Assembly (NCBI RefSeq): GCF_020297055.1
Contig: NZ_JAIXCQ010000006.1
Coordinates: 169,097 to 233,096 of the forward strand
From: Isoptericola luteus
Lineage (GTDB): Bacteria; Actinomycetota; Actinomycetes; Actinomycetales; Cellulomonadaceae
Direction of reading: 5' to 3'
Length of the DNA: 64,000 nt
The translations under genes were made by a program, and so were the position numbers. Under the pieces are notes generated by a model, which was not told where the DNA came from, did no database searches, and worked only from the letters and a program-made list of their open reading frames with translations. This document shows positions 49,291-59,589 of this stretch, in pieces (the stretch's first letter is position 1; every line of letters starts with the position of its first letter).

Positions 49291-49520
49291 TCTCTTCGCC
49301 GGTCGAGCTCGTCGACGCCGTCGTGGGTCGCGACTGCCCCGGGCACCCTGAGGTAACGAATTCTTCGCTTGCCGGCGCCAGATACGAAGAGATCGCTACG
49401 TCGTCGGGCACCGGGTGCGCGTGGACGGACACCCCGGCGGGCGATACGTTCCTGGGACACCCCGGGCCGGACACAGACGACGGCGCCCGGAAGCACAGTC
49501 ACCCCGGAGGACTCCCCCGC

Positions 49521-51038
49521 ATGATCGACCACGACGTCCGCGTCTACCGTTCCGACGAACAGCTCGCCCGCGAGGACCAGCTGGCCTGGAAGATCGCGGA
49601 GGTGGCGGCCGAGCAGCTCGACCCCACGCCCGAGGTCACCGACATGGTGATCAACCGCGTCATCGACAACGCGGCGGTCGCGACGGCGTCCCTCGGCCGC
49701 GCGCCGATCCTCGCGGCGCGTTCCCAGGCGGAGGCGCACCCGGTCTCTCGCGGCGGTGCCGGCGCCACGGTGTTCGGGTCCCCCGAGCGCACGAGCCCCG
49801 AGTGGGCGGCGTGGGCGAACGGCGTGGCCGTGCGCGAGCTGGACTACCACGACACCTTCCTCGCGGCGGAGTACTCCCACCCGGGCGACAACGTCCCGCC
49901 GGTGCTCGCCGTCGCGCAGCACCTGGGCCGCAGCGGCGCCGAGCTGCTCCGCGGCCTCGTCACCGGCTACGAGATCCAGGTGAACCTGGTCAAGGGCATC
50001 AGCCTGCACAAGCACAAGATCGACCACGTCGCGCACCTCGGGCCGTCGGCCGCCGCCGGCATCGGCACGCTGCTGGGCCTGCCCGCCGCCACGATCTACC
50101 AGGCCGTCGGCCAGGCGCTGCACACCACCACCGCCACGCGCCAGTCGCGCAAGGGCGAGATCTCCACGTGGAAGGCGCACGCCCCCGCGTTCGCCGGGAA
50201 GATGGCGGTCGAGGCCGTGGACCGCGCCATGCGGGGACAGACCGCCCCCAGCCCGATCTACGAGGGCGAGGACGGCGTCATCGCCTGGCTGCTCGACGGC
50301 CCGGACGCGCGCTACACGGTGCCGCTGCCCGCCGCGGGCGAGGTCCGTCGCGCCATCCTCGACACGTACACCAAGGAGCACTCGGCGGAGTACCAGGCCC
50401 AGGCGTGGATCGACCTCGCCCGCCGCCTCGGCACCGAGCGCCCCGAGCTGCGCGACCCGTCGAACGTCACCGCCGTCGTCCTGCACTCGAGCCACCACAC
50501 GCACTACGTCATCGGCTCCGGCTCCGGCGACCCGCAGAAGTACGACCCCACCGCCAGCCGCGAGACGCTCGACCACTCGATCCCGTACATCTTCACGGTC
50601 GCCCTGCAGGACGGCGCCTGGGACCACGTCGCCAGCTACGCGCCCGAACGGGCGGGCCGCCCGGACACCGTCGAGCTGTGGCGCAAGGTCACCACCGCGG
50701 AGGACGCCGAGTGGACCCGCCGGTACCACTCGACCGACCCGGCCGAGAAGGCGTTCGGCGGGCGCGTGGAGATCGAGCTCGCGGACGGAACCCGCGTCGT
50801 CGAGGAGATCGCCGTCGCGGACGCGCACCCGCTGGGCGCCCGGCCGTTCGCCCGCGAGCAGTACGTCGCGAAGTTCCGGACGCTGGCCGCCGGCGTGCTC
50901 GCGGACTCCGAGACCGAGCGGTTCCTCGACGTCGCGCAGCGGCTGCCGGAGCTCACGGCCGCCGAGCTCGACGGCCTCACCGTCACCCCGCTGGACGACG
51001 CCCTGGCCGCCAGGCCCGTCGCCGCCGGCATCTTCTAG
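49521..51038 (+). CDS. prpD: 2-methylcitrate dehydratase (MmgE/PrpD family)
   Basis: The 505-residue protein covers the MmgE/PrpD fold. Family landmarks are [39 protein letters not shown], the conserved [18 protein letters not shown], and [19 protein letters not shown]. In the methylcitrate cycle it dehydrates 2-methylcitrate to 2-methylaconitate. The two following genes encode the other two steps. The ATG at 49521 is supported by GGAGG 12 bases upstream; longer frames would run through the tRNA. The 230 bases before it contain TCTTCG and CGAAGA inverted around 49360-49395, a possible operator. Confidence 0.93.
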   Translation: MIDHDVRVYRSDEQLAREDQLAWKIAEVAAEQLDPTPEVTDMVINRVIDNAAVATASLGRAPILAARSQAEAHPVSRGGAGATVFGSPERTSPEWAAWANGVAVRELDYHDTFLAAEYSHPGDNVPPVLAVAQHLGRSGAELLRGLVTGYEIQVNLVKGISLHKHKIDHVAHLGPSAAAGIGTLLGLPAATIYQAVGQALHTTTATRQSRKGEISTWKAHAPAFAGKMAVEAVDRAMRGQTAPSPIYEGEDGVIAWLLDGPDARYTVPLPAAGEVRRAILDTYTKEHSAEYQAQAWIDLARRLGTERPELRDPSNVTAVVLHSSHHTHYVIGSGSGDPQKYDPTASRETLDHSIPYIFTVALQDGAWDHVASYAPERAGRPDTVELWRKVTTAEDAEWTRRYHSTDPAEKAFGGRVEIELADGTRVVEEIAVADAHPLGARPFAREQYVAKFRTLAAGVLADSETERFLDVAQRLPELTAAELDGLTVTPLDDALAARPVAAGIF

Positions 51039-51047
51039 GAGCACGCG

Positions 51048-52007
51048 ATGCTGTACTCCACCGTCACTCCCGCCGCCAAGCGCGCGGCGTTCCGCGAACG
51101 GTTGCGCTCCGGCGAGCTGCTCCAGCTCCCGGGCGCGTTCAACCCGCTGTCCGCGCGGCTCATCGCCGACAAGGGCTTCGACGGCGTCTACGTCTCGGGC
51201 GCGGTCGTCTCGGCCGACCTGGGGCTGCCCGACGTCGGCCTCACGACGCTCACCGAGGTCGCGACCCGCGCGGGGCAGATCGCCCGCATGACGGACCTGC
51301 CCACCCTCGTCGACGCCGACACCGGCTTCGGCGAGGCGATGAACGTGGCGCGCACCGTCCAGGCCATGGAGGACGCCGGCGTCGCCGGGCTGCACATCGA
51401 GGACCAGGTCAACCCGAAGCGGTGCGGCCACCTCGACGGCAAGCAGGTGGTCGACGACGCGACGGCGCTGCAGCGGGTCCGCGCTGCCGCGACCGCGCGC
51501 CGCGACGAGAACCTGCTGATCATGGCCCGCACGGACATCCGGGCGGTCGCCGGGCTGGACGCGGCGATCGACCGAGCGAGGGCGCTGGTCGACGCCGGGG
51601 CCGACGCGATCTTCCCCGAGGCGATGCGCGACCTGGGCGAGTTCGAGGCGGTCGCGTCCGCGCTGGAGGTGCCCGTGCTCGCGAACATGACCGAGTTCGG
51701 CAAGAGCGAGCTGTTCGACGCGCGCAGGCTCGCCGACGCGGGCGTCGCGCTCGTGATCTATCCGGTCTCCCTGCTGCGCCTCGCGATGGGCGCGGCGGAA
51801 CGAGGTCTGGACGCGCTGGCGGCGCAGGGGTCGCTGCGCTCCCAGGTGGAGCAGATGCAGACCAGGTCCAGGCTGTACGAGCTCCTGGACTACGGCCGGT
51901 ACACGACGTTCGACGCGGGCGTGTTCGACTTCTCCCTCGACGACCACCACCGGCCGGGCAGGCCCGACCCAGACATCCACCGCAACGACGCGAAGGAGCA
52001 CCCATGA
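51048..52007 (+). CDS. prpB: Methylisocitrate lyase
   Basis: The 319-residue isocitrate lyase-superfamily enzyme has the catalytic loop NPKRCGHLDGK (KRCGH), the metal site LVDADTGFGEAMNVARTV, and LHIEDQVN. It splits 2-methylisocitrate into pyruvate and succinate. The ATG is preceded by AGGAG and follows prpD by nine bases. The TGA overlaps the prpC start (ATGA). Confidence 0.96.
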   Translation: MLYSTVTPAAKRAAFRERLRSGELLQLPGAFNPLSARLIADKGFDGVYVSGAVVSADLGLPDVGLTTLTEVATRAGQIARMTDLPTLVDADTGFGEAMNVARTVQAMEDAGVAGLHIEDQVNPKRCGHLDGKQVVDDATALQRVRAAATARRDENLLIMARTDIRAVAGLDAAIDRARALVDAGADAIFPEAMRDLGEFEAVASALEVPVLANMTEFGKSELFDARRLADAGVALVIYPVSLLRLAMGAAERGLDALAAQGSLRSQVEQMQTRSRLYELLDYGRYTTFDAGVFDFSLDDHHRPGRPDPDIHRNDAKEHP

Positions 52008-53179
52008 CCGCCAGCACGATCCCGTCCCCGGATTCCGGCGACCAGCCCGAGGTCCGCAAGGGGCTCGCCGGCGTCGTCGCGGACGTCACCGCCATCTCCA
52101 AGGTCGACCCCGAGACCAACTCGCTGCTCTACCGCGGCTACCCCGTGCAGGACCTCGCCGCGACGCAGCCGTTCGAGGCCGTCGCCTGGCTCCTGTGGCA
52201 CGGCGACCTGCCGACGGCCGACGAGCTGGCCGGCCTGCGCGCGGTCGAGCGCGAGCACCGGGCCCTGACCGACGACGTCCGTGCCGCGATCGACCTGCTG
52301 CCCACGTCCGCGCACCCCATGGACGAGCTCCGCACGGCGGTGAGCGTCATCGGCGCCCGGGAGGTCGCGGGGCTGTCCGCCCTGGAGGCCGCCGCCGACC
52401 CGGACGAGACGGTCGCCCGCAGCGCCCGGCTGTTCGGGGCGCTGCCCGCCGTCGTCGCGTACGGCCAGCGCCGGCGGCGCGGCCTGGAGCTGGTCGAGCC
52501 TCGCGACGACCTGGACTTCTCCGCGAACTTCCTGTGGATGACGTTCGGCACCGAGCCGGCACCCGTGGTGGTCGATGCGTTCAACCGCTCGATGATTCTG
52601 TACGCCGAGCACTCGTTCAACGCCTCGACGTTCACCGCGCGCGTGGTCACGTCCACGCTGTCGGACGTGCACTCCGCCGTCGTCGCGGCGATCGGCGCGC
52701 TCAAGGGCCCGCTGCACGGCGGCGCGAACGAGGCCGTCATGGACACGTTCGCCGAGATCGGTTCCGCCGACGCGGTGCCGGGCTGGTTGGACGACGCCCT
52801 CGCCTCGAAGCGCAAGATCATGGGCTTCGGGCACCGTGTGTACAAGCGGGGCGACTCCCGCGTGCCGACCATGAAGGCCGCGCTCGACACGCTGGTGGAG
52901 CACTACGGGCGGGCCGACCTGGCCGCCCTGTACGACGCGCTGGAGGCCGAGTTCGTCGAGCGCAAGGGCATCTACCCCAACCTCGACTACCCGTCCGGCC
53001 CGGCTTACCACCTCATGGACTTCGACACGCCGACGTTCACGCCCCTCTTCGTCGCGGCCCGCGTGACGGGATGGACGGCGCACGTGGCGGAGCAGCAGGC
53101 GGCCAACGCGCTCATCCGGCCGCTGTCCCGGTACGTGGGGCCGGAGCGCCGCGAGGTGCCGACGGCGGCGGAGTCCTGA
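52004..53179 (+). CDS. prpC: 2-methylcitrate synthase / citrate synthase
   Basis: The 391-residue citrate synthase-family enzyme has the catalytic residues in LKGPLHGGANEAVM (His), IMGFGHRVYKRGDSRV (His) and LDYPSGPAYHLMDFDT (Asp region). The neighbouring prpD and prpB indicate that it condenses propionyl-CoA with oxaloacetate. GAAGGAG precedes the ATG, which overlaps the prpB stop. The operon is complete for the 2-methylcitrate cycle; no dedicated regulator is adjacent. Confidence 0.95.
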   Translation: MTASTIPSPDSGDQPEVRKGLAGVVADVTAISKVDPETNSLLYRGYPVQDLAATQPFEAVAWLLWHGDLPTADELAGLRAVEREHRALTDDVRAAIDLLPTSAHPMDELRTAVSVIGAREVAGLSALEAAADPDETVARSARLFGALPAVVAYGQRRRRGLELVEPRDDLDFSANFLWMTFGTEPAPVVVDAFNRSMILYAEHSFNASTFTARVVTSTLSDVHSAVVAAIGALKGPLHGGANEAVMDTFAEIGSADAVPGWLDDALASKRKIMGFGHRVYKRGDSRVPTMKAALDTLVEHYGRADLAALYDALEAEFVERKGIYPNLDYPSGPAYHLMDFDTPTFTPLFVAARVTGWTAHVAEQQAANALIRPLSRYVGPERREVPTAAES

Positions 53180-53185
53180 CCTCGC

Positions 53186-53223
53186 GTGCGCGGGACGCCG
53201 GTGCGGGCCGGCGTCCCGCGCAC
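53186..53223 (+). terminator. Terminator of the prp operon
   Basis: A perfect 16-bp stem (53186-53201 with 53208-53223) with a 6-base loop begins six bases after the prpC stop codon. Confidence 0.85.
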
Positions 53224-53247
53224 CCCGCGGATCGTTAGGCTCTTCCC

Positions 53248-53931
53248 ATGACCGACCCTGCCGACACCCCCGACTCCGCCGACGCCACCGGTGCCTCCGA
53301 CGGCGACGAGTCGTCCTACGCCGACTTCGAGTTCGAGCGGCGGTTCCTGGTCCGTGAGCTGCCGGACTCCCTGCGCGACGCCCCGGCGCTCATCGTGCAG
53401 TCGTACTTCCTGTCCGACGGCGGGTACGCCCTGCGGGTGCGGGTCCAGGCCAACGGCGTCGAGGCGCGCCTCGGCCCCGACAGCGACGCGCGCGACGTGC
53501 TCGAGCTGTACCGCTCGCAGGTCGACTTCGCGGCGGTCACGGTCAAGGGCCCGTCCGCGGGCGGCACGCGCTACGAGGCGGAGCGGCAGATCGACCCGCT
53601 GGTCGGCGTCGAGCTGGTCCGGCGCGGCGGGGCCCAGGTGCTCAAGACGCGCTACGCCGTCTGGCTCGGCAAGGACGGCTGGTCCGTGGACGTGTTCGGT
53701 GCCACCAACCACCCGCTGATCGTGGCGGAGTGCGAGCGGTCCGGCCCGGTCACCGACCTGCAGATCCCCGACTTCTGCGTCACCGAGCTCACCGACGACC
53801 GCCGGTTCTCGAACGAGTCGCTCGCCGTCGACCCGTACCGCGGCTGGGCCGCCTCGTACGCCCAGGAGCTGACGGCCCAGGGGCCGCGGTTCCGTGACGA
53901 CTTCGGCGGGAACACGATCCTGTCGACCTGA
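53248..53931 (+). CDS. CYTH domain protein
   Basis: The 227-residue protein has an acidic 25-residue head and then the CYTH/triphosphate tunnel signature FEFERRFLVRELP (ExExR in place of ExExK). Alternating strands with charged residues facing a tunnel follow (ALRVRVQ, VTVKGPSAGGTRYEAERQID, VLKTRYAVWL). Members bind or hydrolyse triphosphates such as tripolyphosphate or ATP. The lysine of the canonical motif is replaced by arginine, so activity is uncertain. It is monocistronic after the prp terminator and converges with the VanY-type gene. Confidence 0.87.
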   Translation: MTDPADTPDSADATGASDGDESSYADFEFERRFLVRELPDSLRDAPALIVQSYFLSDGGYALRVRVQANGVEARLGPDSDARDVLELYRSQVDFAAVTVKGPSAGGTRYEAERQIDPLVGVELVRRGGAQVLKTRYAVWLGKDGWSVDVFGATNHPLIVAECERSGPVTDLQIPDFCVTELTDDRRFSNESLAVDPYRGWAASYAQELTAQGPRFRDDFGGNTILST

Positions 53932-53994
53932 CCTCCGGCACGCGCGCGGGCCTCTGGACGACGCTGGACGCGGAGGGGGTGAGCAGGGGGCACG

Positions 53995-54834
53995 TCAGTG
54001 CCAGTGGGAGACCTCTTCGACGCCGGGACGGTACTCGAAGTGCCACGGCTCGTAGTTGCCCGTCCCGCCGCGCTGCGCCCACGGCGGGTTCTCCCACCCG
54101 TAGGCGGGCCCGTTCTCCCACAGCCAGCCGTAGACGTCGCTGGAGCGGTACTCCTTGCCGCAGAGGTCGATCGCCAGGCCCCACCCGTGCATCGACGTGC
54201 CCGGCGTCGCCGCCAGGAACCCGCGGCTGGCCTTGACGGCGTACTGCGAGGAGATCGAGCGGTAGCTGTCGACCAGGCACAGGTTGCGGCCGAACCGCGC
54301 CCGGAACGCCTCGTTGAGCGCGCTGAGCGCCACCGCGGCGTCCGCCCGCAGCTTCTCGCCGTCCTGCCAGATGTCGCACAGCGAGTGGTCGGCCAGGGCG
54401 CCGTTGGTGCCGTCGATGGACGCTCCGGCGTCACATTCCGGGAGCGCGCTGCGCTCCGCGGAGCGGCTCGCCGCCGCGACCACCCGGACGTCCCGGGGGG
54501 CCGCGGCGATCGCGGCGGAGGTCGCGGGCGTGTCGGAGCCGGAGGTGAGGAGCGCGAGGGTGGACGGCCCGGAGGGCGGGGTGTCGAGGTCGAACGGTGA
54601 CTTGTCGCCGCTGTGCGCGTCGGTGGCCAGCGGGACGGCGATGGTGGCCGCGGCCAGCGACCCGAGGACCGCGATGCGCGTCACCCAGGTGTGGCCCGCC
54701 GGGGCGGAGTGCCGGCCCGAGGACGCCTGGGCGGGCCGTCGGCGAGGAGGCTTCTTGCCCGCCTTCTCCAGCTCGGCCTCGCGCATCTCCCGTCGGGAAC
54801 GGAGGGGTGCGTCACCCTGCGACGTCGCCTCCAC
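53995..54834 (-). CDS. VanY-type D-alanyl-D-alanine carboxypeptidase (M15 family)
   Basis: The 279-residue protein has a basic cytoplasmic head (residues 1-50), one membrane helix (WVTRIAVLGSLAAATIAVPL) and a Ser/Ala-rich linker. The peptidase M15 domain has the zinc motif GTSMHGWGLAIDLC (SxHxxGxxxD) and the second histidine in NYEPWHFEY. It would trim D-Ala from peptidoglycan stem peptides outside the cell. The GTG at 54834 is chosen for GGAGGTGTT just before it. The 206 bases upstream to the next gene hold its promoter but no recognised site. Confidence 0.92.
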   Translation of the reverse strand: MEATSQGDAPLRSRREMREAELEKAGKKPPRRRPAQASSGRHSAPAGHTWVTRIAVLGSLAAATIAVPLATDAHSGDKSPFDLDTPPSGPSTLALLTSGSDTPATSAAIAAAPRDVRVVAAASRSAERSALPECDAGASIDGTNGALADHSLCDIWQDGEKLRADAAVALSALNEAFRARFGRNLCLVDSYRSISSQYAVKASRGFLAATPGTSMHGWGLAIDLCGKEYRSSDVYGWLWENGPAYGWENPPWAQRGGTGNYEPWHFEYRPGVEEVSHWH

Positions 54835-55040
54835 AACACCTCCGTGTTCACGTCCCTGGACCGCCCTGCCCACGGATCTCCCCGACAGTTCTCGATGCTT
54901 GTCGCTCACATCGCGAGACAGCCGGGAGGCGCCGTGCACCGTCCCGACATGTCTCGTCAATCACGGCACCATAACGGTGACGAGCGCCACGGCCAAGCCC
55001 GTGTCACCGGCCGCGGACCGGCGTCCGGCACACGAACGCC

Positions 55041-56078
55041 TCACCTGCGGCGTTGCATGGCGTCGCGGACCTCGCCCACGAGCTCCTCGAGGATGTCCTC
55101 GAGGAAGACGACGCCGAGCACGCCGTCGGGCCCCTCGACCCTCGCCAGGTGCGCACCGGACCTCTGCATCGCCCGCAGCGCGTCCTCCACCTCGTCCTGC
55201 GGGGCCACCGACGCCAGCGCCCGGACGCGCCACGAGGGCACGGGGTCGAACCGGTCGCCGTTCGAGGCGTACAGGACGTCCTTCAGGTGCAGGTAGCCCG
55301 CGAACGCGCCGTCGCCCGCGCGCACGGGGAACCGGCTGTAGCCGGTGCGTGCCACCAGGTGCTCGACGTCGTCGGGGCTGGAGGACGGCGTGATCGCCAC
55401 GAGGTCCTCGGCGGCGACCATGACGTCGCCGGCGGTGCGCGACGAGAACTCGATGGCCCCGGAGAGCAGCCCCTGCTCGTCACGCAGCACGCCCTCGGCC
55501 TGGGAGTGCTGGACGATCGACTGCACCTCGCGGGCCGTGAAGGCGGACGCGACCTCGTCCTTGGGCTCGACGCCGGCCAGCCGCACGGCGTGGTTGGCCA
55601 CCCAGTTGAGCGCGCTGATCACGGGGCGGACCACCCGCGCGACGAGCACGAGCGGCGGTGCGAACCACAGGGCGGCCGTGTCGGGGCCCGACACGGCGAG
55701 GTTCTTGGGGACCATCTCGCCGAGCACGACGTGCAGGTACACGACGATCGCGAGCGCGAGCACCAGCGCCACCGGGTGCAGCAGCTGCTCGGGCACCCCG
55801 AGCGCCGCGAACGGGACCTCGAGCAGGTGCGCGAGGGCAGGCTCCGCCACGATGCCCAGGCCCGTGGAGCAGACCGTCACGCCGAGCTGGGCGCACGCCA
55901 GCATGAGCGAGACGTGCTCCATCGCCCACAGCACCGTCTGCGCGCGGCGCTCCCCGGCGTGCGCCCGTGGCTCGATCGACGAGCGGCGGGCGGAGATGAC
56001 GGCGAACTCGGCGCCGACGAAGAACGCGTTGCCGGCCAGCAGCAGCAGGCCGACGAGGAGGGCGGTCCCGGTGCTCAT
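55041..56078 (-). CDS. CNNM/CBS-domain membrane protein (second of pair)
   Basis: The 345-residue protein has an N-terminal CNNM (DUF21) transmembrane domain with three to four helices ([43 protein letters not shown]), then a CBS pair ([28 protein letters not shown]). It lacks the C-terminal CorC/HlyC domain carried by its neighbour. Such proteins are linked to Mg2+ or other cation handling; hemolysin annotations of this family are historical. The ATG overlaps the stop of the upstream paralogue (56075). Confidence 0.92.
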   Translation of the reverse strand: MSTGTALLVGLLLLAGNAFFVGAEFAVISARRSSIEPRAHAGERRAQTVLWAMEHVSLMLACAQLGVTVCSTGLGIVAEPALAHLLEVPFAALGVPEQLLHPVALVLALAIVVYLHVVLGEMVPKNLAVSGPDTAALWFAPPLVLVARVVRPVISALNWVANHAVRLAGVEPKDEVASAFTAREVQSIVQHSQAEGVLRDEQGLLSGAIEFSSRTAGDVMVAAEDLVAITPSSSPDDVEHLVARTGYSRFPVRAGDGAFAGYLHLKDVLYASNGDRFDPVPSWRVRALASVAPQDEVEDALRAMQRSGAHLARVEGPDGVLGVVFLEDILEELVGEVRDAMQRRR

Positions 56079-57439
56079 CGGGCGGGCACCTCCCCGGTGC
56101 CGGCGCCGTCGGTCGCGATGCTGACCCGCACCCGCTCGACCCGGCGCTCGTTCATCGCCTCCACGCGCAGCCGCACGCCGTCGACCTCCACCTCGTCGGC
56201 CACGGCCGGTACCCGGCCGAGCGCCGCCATCACGAGCCCGCCGAGGGTCTCGTACGCCGGGTCCTCCGGCACCTCGATCCCGGTGCGCTCGGAGAGCTCG
56301 TCGGGGCGCATCACCCCGGGCACGACCCAGGTGCCGTCGGCGCCGCGCACGGCGCCCGCCCGGCGGGGGTCGTGCTCGTCCGCGACGTCGCCCACGAGCT
56401 CCTCGACGACGTCCTCGAGGGTGACGATGCCCGAGGTGCCGCCGTACTCGTCGACGACGACCGCCATCTGGAGCCCCAGGCCGCGCAGCTCCACGAGCAG
56501 CGGGCCGAGGCGCACGGTCTCGGGCACGCGCGGTGCGTCGACCATGAGGGCGGCGGCCGGCACCTCGTCCCGGCGGTCGTGCGGGACGCCGACGGCGCGC
56601 CGCAGGTGCACGAGGCCGACGACGTCGTCGCGGTCCTCGCCGATGACGGGGAACCGCGAGTGGCCGGTGCGCCGGGCGAGCGCGACGACGTCGGCCGCCG
56701 TCGTCTCCCGGTCGACGACGGCCATCCGCATCCGGTCCGTCATGACGTCGCGGGCCGAGAGCTCGTCGAGCTCGAGCGAGTTCGCCAGGAGCGTCGCGAC
56801 GGACTGCTCGAGGGTGCCCTCCTGGGCCGAGCGGCGCACCAGCGAGACGAGCTCGGAGGCGGACCGCGCGCCGGACAGCTCCTCGCGCGGCTCCACCCCC
56901 ACGCGGCGCAGCAGCGCGTTGGCCGACCCGTTGAGGACGGAGATCAGGGGGCGGAACACGATGGTGAACACCCGCTGGACCGGCACGGCGAGGCGCGCCG
57001 TGGCGTGCGGCGCGGACAGCGCGAAGTTCTTCGGGATGAGCTCGCCGAACAGCATGGAGAACACGTTGACGACCACCAGCGCGAGCACGCCCGCCAGGAC
57101 CGCGGCCACCCCCTGGCCGAGCGCGGTGCCCGCGAACGCGGACGAGAACAGCGACAGCAGCGCGGGCTGCGCCGTGTAGCCCAGCAGAATGGTCGTCAGG
57201 GTGATGCCGACCTGCGCGGAGCTCAGCTCCGTGGACAGGTGCTTGAGCCCGGTCCGTACGGCGCGGTCACGTCGGTCGGACGCGCGCCGGTGGCCGGGCC
57301 GTGGACTGTCGCCCTCCTCGTCGTCCCCGCCGACGACGGCGGGGTCGAGGGTCACGAGGGAGAACTCGCTCGCGACGAAGACGGCGGTCCCGGCGGTGAG
57401 CAGCACGCCGAGCGAGATCATGAGCAGGTCGTTCACCAC
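56075..57439 (-). CDS. CNNM/CBS/CorC-domain membrane protein (first of pair)
   Basis: The 454-residue protein has a CNNM domain with four helices ([43 protein letters not shown]), a CBS pair ([35 protein letters not shown]) and a C-terminal CorC/HlyC domain ([39 protein letters not shown]). Likely role is cation (Mg2+/Co2+) transport or its regulation. The GTG at 57439 has GAGG six bases upstream; a second GTG follows directly. The pair of overlapping genes probably forms a hetero-oligomer. Confidence 0.92.
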   Translation of the reverse strand: MVNDLLMISLGVLLTAGTAVFVASEFSLVTLDPAVVGGDDEEGDSPRPGHRRASDRRDRAVRTGLKHLSTELSSAQVGITLTTILLGYTAQPALLSLFSSAFAGTALGQGVAAVLAGVLALVVVNVFSMLFGELIPKNFALSAPHATARLAVPVQRVFTIVFRPLISVLNGSANALLRRVGVEPREELSGARSASELVSLVRRSAQEGTLEQSVATLLANSLELDELSARDVMTDRMRMAVVDRETTAADVVALARRTGHSRFPVIGEDRDDVVGLVHLRRAVGVPHDRRDEVPAAALMVDAPRVPETVRLGPLLVELRGLGLQMAVVVDEYGGTSGIVTLEDVVEELVGDVADEHDPRRAGAVRGADGTWVVPGVMRPDELSERTGIEVPEDPAYETLGGLVMAALGRVPAVADEVEVDGVRLRVEAMNERRVERVRVSIATDGAGTGEVPAR

Positions 57440-57641
57440 GGATGACCTCGCAGCACCACGGACGGGTTCGGACTGGTATTTCGGCTGTCGTCCATCGTGC
57501 ACCGATGCTATCCGGCGAGGCCCGACGTCGGCACTGGCAGGCCGCGGAACCGGCCCGGCCTGGCCCGGGACAGCGACGCGTGCGACGACGTCGGCAGGGC
57601 CACGACCGGCTGCCCGGACGGCGCCCGGGCCTGCGCCGCGG

Positions 57642-57660
57642 ACAGCGTGTACACAGCGTG
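57642..57660 (+). promoter_or_regulatory. Candidate response-regulator site (11-bp direct repeat)
   Basis: ACAGCGTG occurs at 57642-57649 and 57653-57660, an 11-bp start-to-start spacing on one helix face, 30 bases before the response regulator start. OmpR-family regulators bind direct repeats at this spacing, so autoregulation is plausible. Confidence 0.45.
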
Positions 57661-57689
57661 CTCGCAGGTTGGCGGTGCAAGATGGGGCC

Positions 57690-58454
57690 ATGAGCACCGC
57701 GACGCCAGGAAGCAACCCGTCCGGCGGCCCTGCCGCGAGCGGGGCGCCGAGCACGGGGCAGACCAACGCCACCGTGCTCGTCGTCGAGGACGAGCCGGCC
57801 ATCGCCGCCGCCATCGCGCAGCGCCTCTCCACCGAGGGGTGGCGGGTCGAGGTGGCACGTGACGGCCTGGCCGGCGTGGAGGCGGCGTCCCGCCTGGCAC
57901 CCGACGTCATCGTGCTCGACGTCATGCTGCCCGGCATCGACGGGCTCGAGGTGACGCGGCGGATCCAGGCGGAGCACCCGATCCCCATCCTCATGCTCAC
58001 GGCGCGCGACGACGAGACGGACATGCTCGTGGGCCTCGGCGTCGGCGCCGACGACTACATGACCAAGCCGTTCTCGATGCGCGAGCTGGTCGCGCGGGTC
58101 AAGGCCCTGCTTCGCCGCGTGGAGCGCGCGACACAGGCCGCGACGACCGTGCCGGCCGACCCCCCGATGGTGATGGGCGACGTGTCCATCGACCGCGCGC
58201 AGCGCCGGGTGCACCGCGACGGCGAGGAGGTGCACCTCACGCCCACGGAGTTCGAGCTGCTCGTCATGCTGGCGAGCTCGCCCAAGACCGTCCAGACGCG
58301 CGAGAAGCTGCTCGCCGAGGTCTGGGACTGGGCCGACGCGAGCGGCACCCGCACGGTGGACTCCCACATCAAGGCACTGCGCCGCAAGCTCGGGCCCGAC
58401 CTCATCCGCACCGTGCACGGCGTGGGGTACGCGTTCGAGCCGCCGGCGAGCTGA
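57690..58454 (+). CDS. OmpR-family response regulator
   Basis: The 254-residue protein has a 25-residue disordered head and then a receiver domain with the acidic pair VVEDEP, the phosphorylated Asp77 in VIVLDVMLPGIDG, the Thr in MLTARDDE and the Lys in YMTKPFSMREL. A C-terminal winged helix has LTPTEFELLVMLAS and TVDSHIKALRRKLG. The ATG at 57690 is used because the receiver begins soon after it and upstream in-frame sequence is intergenic. The partner kinase follows after one base. Confidence 0.95.
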   Translation: MSTATPGSNPSGGPAASGAPSTGQTNATVLVVEDEPAIAAAIAQRLSTEGWRVEVARDGLAGVEAASRLAPDVIVLDVMLPGIDGLEVTRRIQAEHPIPILMLTARDDETDMLVGLGVGADDYMTKPFSMRELVARVKALLRRVERATQAATTVPADPPMVMGDVSIDRAQRRVHRDGEEVHLTPTEFELLVMLASSPKTVQTREKLLAEVWDWADASGTRTVDSHIKALRRKLGPDLIRTVHGVGYAFEPPAS

Positions 58455-58455
58455 C

Positions 58456-59589
58456 GTGCCCGCGGCCCCGCCCGGCGACCCTGGCGACCTCCCGGCCGGC
58501 GCGCGTCCGGCCGCGCACGGCACCCATCACCGGATTCCCGACGTCCGCCCGCTCGACCCGCTGCGGTCCCTGAAGACCAAGCTCGGGGTCCTCGTCGTCG
58601 CGACGGTGACGTTCGCGGTGCTGGTGACCTGGCTGGGGCTGAACTACCAGTTCGGCCCGACCCGCACGCTGCCGCTGGCCATCGTGCTGTCCCTGGGCAT
58701 CACCCAGCTCCTCGCCCGCGGCATGACGTCGCCGCTGCGCGAGATGACCGCCGCGGTGCAGGCGATGGCGGCCGGCGACTACTCCATCCGCGTGCGGGCG
58801 ACGAGCCGCGACGAGGTGGGCCAGCTCGCCGACGCGTTCAACGTCATGGCGGCGGACCTGGACGCGTCGGACCGCGTCCGCCGGGAGCTCATCGCCAACG
58901 TCTCCCACGAGCTGCGCACGCCCGTCGCGGCGCTCCAGGCCCAGCTGGAGAACATGGTGGACGGCGTCACGGAGCCCACGCCCGCGGCGCTCGAGCTCTC
59001 CCTCGACCAGACGGAGCGCCTCACCCGGCTCGTGACCTACCTGCTCGACCTGTCGCGCGTCGAGGCGGGCGCCTCGGCCCTCGTGCTCGAGGACTTCTCG
59101 GTGGGCGACTTCCTCGAGGAGACCGCCCAGGCCATGTCGATGGTGGAGGCCGCCAAGGGGCTGAGCTACGTCGTGGACGTCACCCCGCCCGACCTGGCGC
59201 TCGAGGGGGACGTCGAGCGCCTGCGGCAGGTGGTCACGAACCTGCTCCAGAACGCCATCCGGCACTCGCCGCACGGCGGCACGGTGCGCCTCGACGCCTA
59301 CCCCGTCGACGACGACATCGTGCTGGAGATCGGCGACGAGGGGCCCGGCATCTCGCCCGAGGACCGGACCCGGGTCTTCGAACGCTTCGCCCGCGGGCCG
59401 TCGGGGACCTCCCGCCCGCACCCGTCGAGCGGCGGCACGGGGATCGGGCTGGCCATCGTGCGTTGGGCCGTCGACCTGCACGGCGGGCACGTGGAGGTCG
59501 CCGACACGGACACCGGCGCGACGATGCGGGTCACCCTCCCGGCGAGGGCCCGCCCCGCACCGGGCGTCACGACGGACGAGGGCGACTGA
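58456..59589 (+). CDS. Sensor histidine kinase with minimal extracellular loop
   Basis: The 377-residue kinase has two membrane helices (about residues 42-62 and 70-88) with only about eight residues between them. A HAMP domain (88-140), the H box ANVSHELRTPVAAL with His151, N box NLLQNAIRHSPHGG, G1 box IGDEGPGISPEDR and G2 box SSGGTGIGLAIVRW follow. The near absence of an outside domain is the pattern of intramembrane-sensing kinases. It starts with GTG one base after the regulator stop, so the two are coupled. The stimulus is unknown. Confidence 0.94.
   Translation: MPAAPPGDPGDLPAGARPAAHGTHHRIPDVRPLDPLRSLKTKLGVLVVATVTFAVLVTWLGLNYQFGPTRTLPLAIVLSLGITQLLARGMTSPLREMTAAVQAMAAGDYSIRVRATSRDEVGQLADAFNVMAADLDASDRVRRELIANVSHELRTPVAALQAQLENMVDGVTEPTPAALELSLDQTERLTRLVTYLLDLSRVEAGASALVLEDFSVGDFLEETAQAMSMVEAAKGLSYVVDVTPPDLALEGDVERLRQVVTNLLQNAIRHSPHGGTVRLDAYPVDDDIVLEIGDEGPGISPEDRTRVFERFARGPSGTSRPHPSSGGTGIGLAIVRWAVDLHGGHVEVADTDTGATMRVTLPARARPAPGVTTDEGD

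Noticed and set aside
49184..49474. Reverse-strand 96-residue frame ending [16 protein letters not shown]
   Set aside because: This ending is the well-known spurious translation of the antisense of a tRNA gene; here it reads through tRNA-Arg.
55041..57439. Hemolysin genes
   Set aside because: The CNNM/CBS/CorC family carries that name historically; the domains indicate membrane cation handling, and no toxin feature is seen.
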